A program made the translations under genes and the position numbers. A stretch of 64,000 nucleotides of DNA from Melitaea cinxia (Eukaryota; Arthropoda; Insecta; Lepidoptera; Nymphalidae). Below, in pieces: positions 59,160 through 64,000 of the stretch (its first letter is position 1; each line of letters begins with the position of its first letter). The DNA lies in NCBI RefSeq assembly GCF_905220565.1, contig NC_059423.1, positions 279,001 to 343,000 on the forward strand, given 5' to 3'. The notes under the pieces are model-generated. The model was not told the DNA's origin. It worked only from the letters and a program-made list of their open reading frames with translations, and made no database searches.

Positions 59160-60033
59160 CCGCTAATTTTGGTATTTAAACCAAGAAAACTATGTGAAGT
59201 GGGGCGAAACCTTATTATACTTATCGGTTGCATTGCGGGGTGAGGCAGGGGGGTATAACATCACCTAAGCTTTTCAATTTGTATGTAAATGAGCTAATTG
59301 TGGGACTCAGCAGCAGACGTGTTGGATGCTGGATTGATGGAATTTGCCTAAATAATCTTAGTTACGCAGATGACATGGTGCTGCTGGGTCCGTCGGCTGG
59401 CTCTATTAGGACGCTATTAAAAATTTGTGAAGAATGCGCGGTAAAACATGGCCTGACGTACAATGTAAATAAAAATGAGTACATGGTTTTTGTGGTCCGC
59501 GGAGGGGTAATTGACTACGAGTCAGTGTTAAAACTAAACGATGTTCAACTACGACGGGTAAAACTTTTTAAATATCTAGGTCATTACATTTCCGAGGATC
59601 TCAGGGACCATGCTGACATAGAACGTGAACGAAGGTCACTTGCCGCTAGATGTAATATGCTGGCCCACAGGTTTGCTCGCTGTAGCAACAATGCTAAAAA
59701 ATAACCTTGTTTAAAGCATATTGTCAAACTTTTTATACGTGTGCCCTGTGGACCAGGTATAGTAAAAAATCGCTGGACGCACTTAGAGTGCAATATAACA
59801 ATGGTTTTAGGATTTTGTTGGGACTGAGACGCTTCTGTAGTGCGTCTGCAATGTTTACTGAAGCGAATACTGACTCCTTTTTCGCAATCTTGAGGAAACG
59901 GACCGCCTCTCTATTAAACAGAATGCGGCTCAGTTCTAATAAAATTCTGAAAATGTTCAGTGCTAAGCTTACTGAGCCTATGCTTCAGCACTTTGTTGGC
60001 GTAGTGGTGAGGCAAGAAAGGTTAAGCAAGTGA
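59160..60033 (+). pseudogene. 5'-truncated non-LTR retrotransposon with reverse-transcriptase domain
   Basis: The first frame (59228-59704) has RT motifs GVRQGG (residues 4-9), catalytic YADD (46-49) and FKYLGHYI, followed by ADIERERRSLAARCNMLA. It stops at TAA in an A-run near 59696-59703, and the downstream polyprotein continues in another frame (59707-60033: LFKAYCQTFYTCALW and VQYNNGFRILLGLR). The offset equals loss of one base. N-terminal RT motifs and endonuclease are missing. A 3' tail of TTATTAGTATTATTATTAT follows. Clade not assigned. Confidence 0.85.
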
Positions 60034-60233
60034 ATTGGTAAATTGTTAATTTTAATTTTAATTTAAGTATACTAACGTAGTTGTAAGTTACTAATGTTAC
60101 TAACAAGTGGACTGTAAGTCTTAATGAAATAAAATTATTAGTATTATTATTATATTGTAATTAAAGACATCTGCTTACCATATATATGATAACTTGAAAA
60201 ACTTGTAGGGTATAAAAACATGCATTAAACAAC

Positions 60234-60410
60234 CAGTGGCGTAGCGAGGGGGGGCATGGGAGAGCATCATGCCCCGGGCGCTACTCACAAGGGGACGCCA
60301 AGTGATCTGCAAAACAAAAAAAAATTGCTGGGCATAGTGTATGGTTTCGAATGAGGGAGCGCTAAAATGTTATTATGCCCCGGGCGCGAGTTAAGCTCGC
60401 TACGTCACTG
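60234..60410. mobile_element. hAT-type MITE
   Basis: 177 bp, termini CAGTGGCGTAGCGAG / CTCGCTACGTCACTG, with flanking octamers TAAACAAC and TTAACAAC (7 of 8). Same family as 7024, 25714 and 55613. Confidence 0.88.
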
Positions 60411-61020
60411 TTAACAACAACAAACAGGAAAGTGAAACAGGCCCTTGAGAAATTTATGATGTGGCATTTAATTAATTAGGAAAACGTAAATTTTATATTT
60501 GGAACTTCTAAATATAGCCCTCGGATTATCTTAAAAACATAAAAAATATAGAATTTTCGTTATAAATAAAAAAGTAAAAGTATCCATTGTTACTTCATCT
60601 GAACAAACCACTTTCTCCAATTGACAGCCTTTATTATTCAGTAGCATATTTATCCAGGAAGGCAGCAGGCTATATTACATAACATTACGACCAATAGAAG
60701 CTGAGTATCGCATGAAAAACCACGCGTAAAAGTTAGTTAAAAAATAACTATATTTAATAATATTCACGCGGGAAAACGTGTCAGTAAAATCCCCGCATTT
60801 GCTCTGAAGTGTTGCCAATATCAATAATAAATTATTATCGATGACAAAACAAATATTTTTCCGTCAAAATTATCGAAACCTTAGAATAACGTTTTTGTTT
60901 TCTTATTGAAACTGTTCATGGCTGTTTGTAAATTATATTAATTGAAGTCGGCTCTGAATAAATTAACATTAATTCTGAAATTGAATAGTTGGAAAAAAAA
61001 TTAAAATTAATTCTACCTAA

Positions 61021-61383
61021 AAGTGAATCGTAGATTTTTTTTAATATCTTTATTTAGGAACTTTTTACATATGTAAAAACCAGTCTTATACTAAACATAG
61101 CTATATAAAACTAACAATTTTAACATTTTTGAATAAACTAAATTATAAGACTAAATTATAACTAGATCTTAATTTAATACTACTAAATATAAACTCTAGT
61201 ATAGATTTGGCACATTGGGATTTGGATTTCAGACAAGCTCTGATCGAACAAGCCGACTTCCAATAAATTCAGGTCTAACTTGGACGCCAAATCTCGTCTG
61301 CTCCGTTTGTAACGTACGCATTCCATCAAAACATGTACGTCTTCTACATAATTACATACTTCACAATTTGGAGTGTTTACTTT
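61021..61383 (-). pseudogene. LINE C-terminal zinc-knuckle fragment
   Basis: The minus frame reads NTPNCEVCNYVEDVHVLMEC, then VRYKRSRRDLASK. C-x2-C...H-x4-C is the knuckle found at the C-terminus of several insect LINE polyproteins. A family-A SINE (61384-61668) interrupts it on the N-terminal side; the Met start in the ORF comes from that SINE. Confidence 0.7.
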
Positions 61384-61668
61384 TTTTTTTTTTATGTCAC
61401 TAGGTCGGCAAACAAGCGTACGGCTCACCTGATGGTAAGCGTTACCGTATTACCGTAGCTTATAGACGCCTGCAACACCAGAAGCATCGCAAGCGCGTTA
61501 CCGATCCAATCCCCCCCAGGAGCTCTGGTCACCTTACGCACCAACAGGAACACAATACTGCTTGAAAACAGTATTATTTAGCTGTGATCTTCTGTAAGGT
61601 CGAGGTACTTCCCCAGTCGGGCTGCTGCATATTTTGAGCAGGAAATTCCTGCTGTGCCCTACCACATT
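61384..61668 (-). mobile_element. Family-A SINE-like retroposon inserted in a LINE
   Basis: Near full length, minus oriented, poly(A) represented by T-run at 61380-61393. It ends at the head sequence TTCCTGCTGTGCCCTACC. Confidence 0.8.
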
Positions 61669-62543
61669 TTACTACTACCTACCTACTTTTTTCATTAAAT
61701 ATATGGTGATATTCGTACAACCATATTTTTTTTAAATAAGTTAAACATTATTCTGACAATAACTTCCCAGAACTTACCCAGTCGTTTAGAAGTCACGCTT
61801 ATACATACATTTTGAAGTTATACTTTTGGAGGCCACAAAAAACCAACACCTGAAGCTAACTAGCCAATGAAGTATAACTTCTTACGTGCGTACATAAGCA
61901 CAAACCTACTTTTTTTATTGATAAATATAGATCGATGTATAATTGTATAGTATAGGTACCATTAATGATCATAGTTATACTCTGCCATCTCCTCTGCCTC
62001 CATATTGCCTGGAAGAGATCGCTATTCAGCGATAAGGCCAGCCTTTGTACTTTATGATACTCTGTTAAAATCAATCTGATATGTATTGTTTCTGTTTTGG
62101 TGTGCAAAAGTATATTGTTATGTTATGTTATGTTTTACATTTTTAACCGATTTCAAAAAAAGAAAGAAATTATTAGTTCGATTATTTATTTGTGTGTGCT
62201 ACTTTACAATTTTTACTGGGTGTAAGGTAACCTTTTTCCGATTTTGATGATCCTTTTTTTAATCGAAAGATGGTGATTGAAACAGTTCATATCTGAATTT
62301 GATCGAGGTCCTAATAATGTAAATTTAATTGACTATTTTTTCTTCTAAATACGTTGTTTTTTTTTTACATCCATGGGCTCTTAAGTGCCCATGTCTTTTT
62401 TATTTATATTTTTAACCTTTTTAAAACTTTGAGGCGTATTAGTTTCAACACTGCATGCTTCGAATTACGAACTAAAGCTTATTTTCTCTAATTCGATGGT
62501 GAGTCCAAAATTGACCGTGAGAGATATACTCGTATAATAGGTA

Positions 62544-62601
<58 letters not shown>

Positions 62602-62724
62602 GGTTAATAATTAATGACCATGGCTTGACTGGAAGAAATCTCTTTCAGAGATAAGTCCACCTTTGCCACTACTATTATTTTATGTTTCTACGAGTATATG
62701 TATTTTTGAGTGTAATTATAAAAT
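61669..62724. other. SIK intron: E fragment and (TA)n
   Basis: A partial element E at about 62145-62350 (AACCGATTTCAAAAAAAG, TTTTTACTGGGTGTA). A (TA)n microsatellite of about 50 bp lies at 62549-62598. No exon. Confidence 0.55.
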
Positions 62725-63022
62725 TCTCGTGTCGCGGTGTTTGTAGTTAAACTCCTCCGAAACGGCTTGACAGATTCTCATGAAATTTTATGTGCATATT
62801 GTGTAAGTCTGAGAATCGAACAACATCTATTTTTTATCCCCCTAAATGTTAAGGGCAGTCCACTCCATTTTTTTTTAGTTTTTAGATAAATTATTTATTT
62901 TTTATTTTATTGTGATTTGGTGTTGAATACATACAACCATAAATTTTTACCCTTCTACCACCAACCCCTATTTTTAAATATAGCCCGTATAGCGGCAAGA
63001 CAACGTTTGCCGAGTCAGCTAG
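62725..63022 (+). mobile_element. Non-autonomous Helitron-like element
   Basis: The 3' end is CGGCAA-loop-TTGCCG (62993-62998 and 63007-63012), six more bases, then CTAG (63019-63022) before T, the hairpin plus CTRR end of Helitrons. The 5' side begins near TCTCGTGTCGCGGTG; a relative starts near 57718. No coding capacity. The 5' boundary is uncertain. Confidence 0.5.
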
Positions 63023-63221
63023 TAAAGTATATTATAAAAAAAGGCATGGCCACTGCAAAACGGCGCCAACGGGCTAGTCAAATTAATATTTAAATAATAT
63101 TGGTGACAATATAGTACACTCACCAATAGTCCTTCGTTTAAGTCAGTTAATAAATAAACTACAATATCTTAATGTCTGTAGTTTATAATGATGTCTGTGA
63201 AGGCGGTAATTGCTTATTTTT

Positions 63222-63941
63222 AACCGACTTCGAAAAAAGGAGGAGGTTCTCAATTCGACTGTATTTTTTTTTTTTATGTATGTTACATCAGAACTTTTGA
63301 CCGGGTGGACCGATTTCGACAAATTTTGTTTTAATCGAAAGGTGGTGTGTGTCAATTGGTCCCATTTAAATTTATTTGAGATCTAACAACTACTTTTCGA
63401 GTTATATCTAATAATGCGTTTTTACTTGACGCTTTTTTCGTCGACCTACGTTGTATTATACAGCATAACTTTCTACTAGATGTACCGATTTTGATAATTC
63501 TTTTTTTGTTGGAAAGGAAATATCCCTAGTTTAGTACCATGATAAGAAAACCAGGATCTGATGATGGGATTCTAGAGAAATCGAGGGAAACTCTTGAAAA
63601 TCCGCAATAACTTTTTACTGGGTGTACCGATTTTGATAATTCTTTTTTTGCTGGAAAGAAAATATCCCTAATTTAGTACCATGATAAGAAAACCAGGATC
63701 TGATGATGGGATCCCAGAGAAATCGAGGGAAACTCTTGAAAATCCGCAATAACTTTTAACTGGGTGTACCGATTTTAATAATTTTTAATTTAATCGAAAG
63801 CTGATGTTTATCATGTGGTCACATATAAATTTTTTGAGATCTGACAACTACTTTTTGAGTAATCTTTGATAACGCGCAGTTACTTGACTATTTTTTCGTC
63901 GATCTACGTTGTAATACTCGTCGATGTAATTGAAGTCGGTT
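63222..63941 (+). mobile_element. Element E with inverted termini and internal tandem duplication
   Basis: Starts AACCGACTTCG, ends TTGAAGTCGGTT: 10-bp terminal inverted repeats. A 142-bp segment is tandemly duplicated inside (63466-63607 and 63608-63749; TACCGATTTTGATAATTC, CCAGGATCTGATGATGGGAT). The copy at 35094-35812 has no such duplication. No ORF and no clear target duplication. Confidence 0.65.
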
Positions 63942-64000
63942 TTTTTTCGTTTGCGAGCAAACACAATTATTTAAACCTTGTACTATCATCATACATACCG

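Overview
The window is animal nuclear DNA, AT-rich and intron-bearing, and dense in short retroposons, MITEs, truncated LINEs and Helitron-like ends of the kinds common in butterflies and moths. I infer Lepidoptera from these repeat families; no species can be named. There are no prokaryotic features. Two plus-strand protein-coding genes are supported.

Region 1 (1-24253) holds two direct copies of the 3' part of one membrane-protein gene. The right copy has eight contiguous, phase-consistent exons (10690-18528). They encode the second half of an Ig domain, a complete six-cysteine LDLa domain, a second Cys-rich segment, a juxtamembrane stretch, a transmembrane helix and a cytoplasmic tail with four PPxY motifs (PPRY, PPPY, PPEY, PPCY). 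The left copy enters the window just after its TM exon and shows the last three exons (399-4122). The copies lie about 14.4 kb apart. Homology ends at 9729 (left) and 24253 (right). Between about 1.36 and 7.6 kb the copies are almost identical, while both flanks carry many SNPs and indels, including a LINE and a SINE insertion found only in the right copy. At the end of the TM exon, a 92-bp minisatellite repeats the exon end together with its GTGAGC splice donor.

Region 2 (24254-42246) has no host coding exon that I can support. It holds MITEs, SINEs, reverse-transcriptase relics and a young, internally deleted Ty3/gypsy-like LTR element (36722-39506). That element has near-identical 555/558-bp LTRs, a minus-strand pol relic and a GC-rich array of 83-87-bp tandem units.

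Region 3 (42247-64000) begins with the first coding exon of a salt-inducible kinase (SIK3-like): 50 residues ending just after the glycine-rich loop, with a consensus donor. The rest of the window is consistent with the first intron of this gene and is filled with nested transposable elements. Three TGACGT (CRE-like) motifs lie about 420-480 bp upstream of the kinase start codon.

The two genes have no evident functional link. Both are plausible signalling genes: a WW-ligase-binding receptor-like protein and a kinase of the CREB/CRTC axis.
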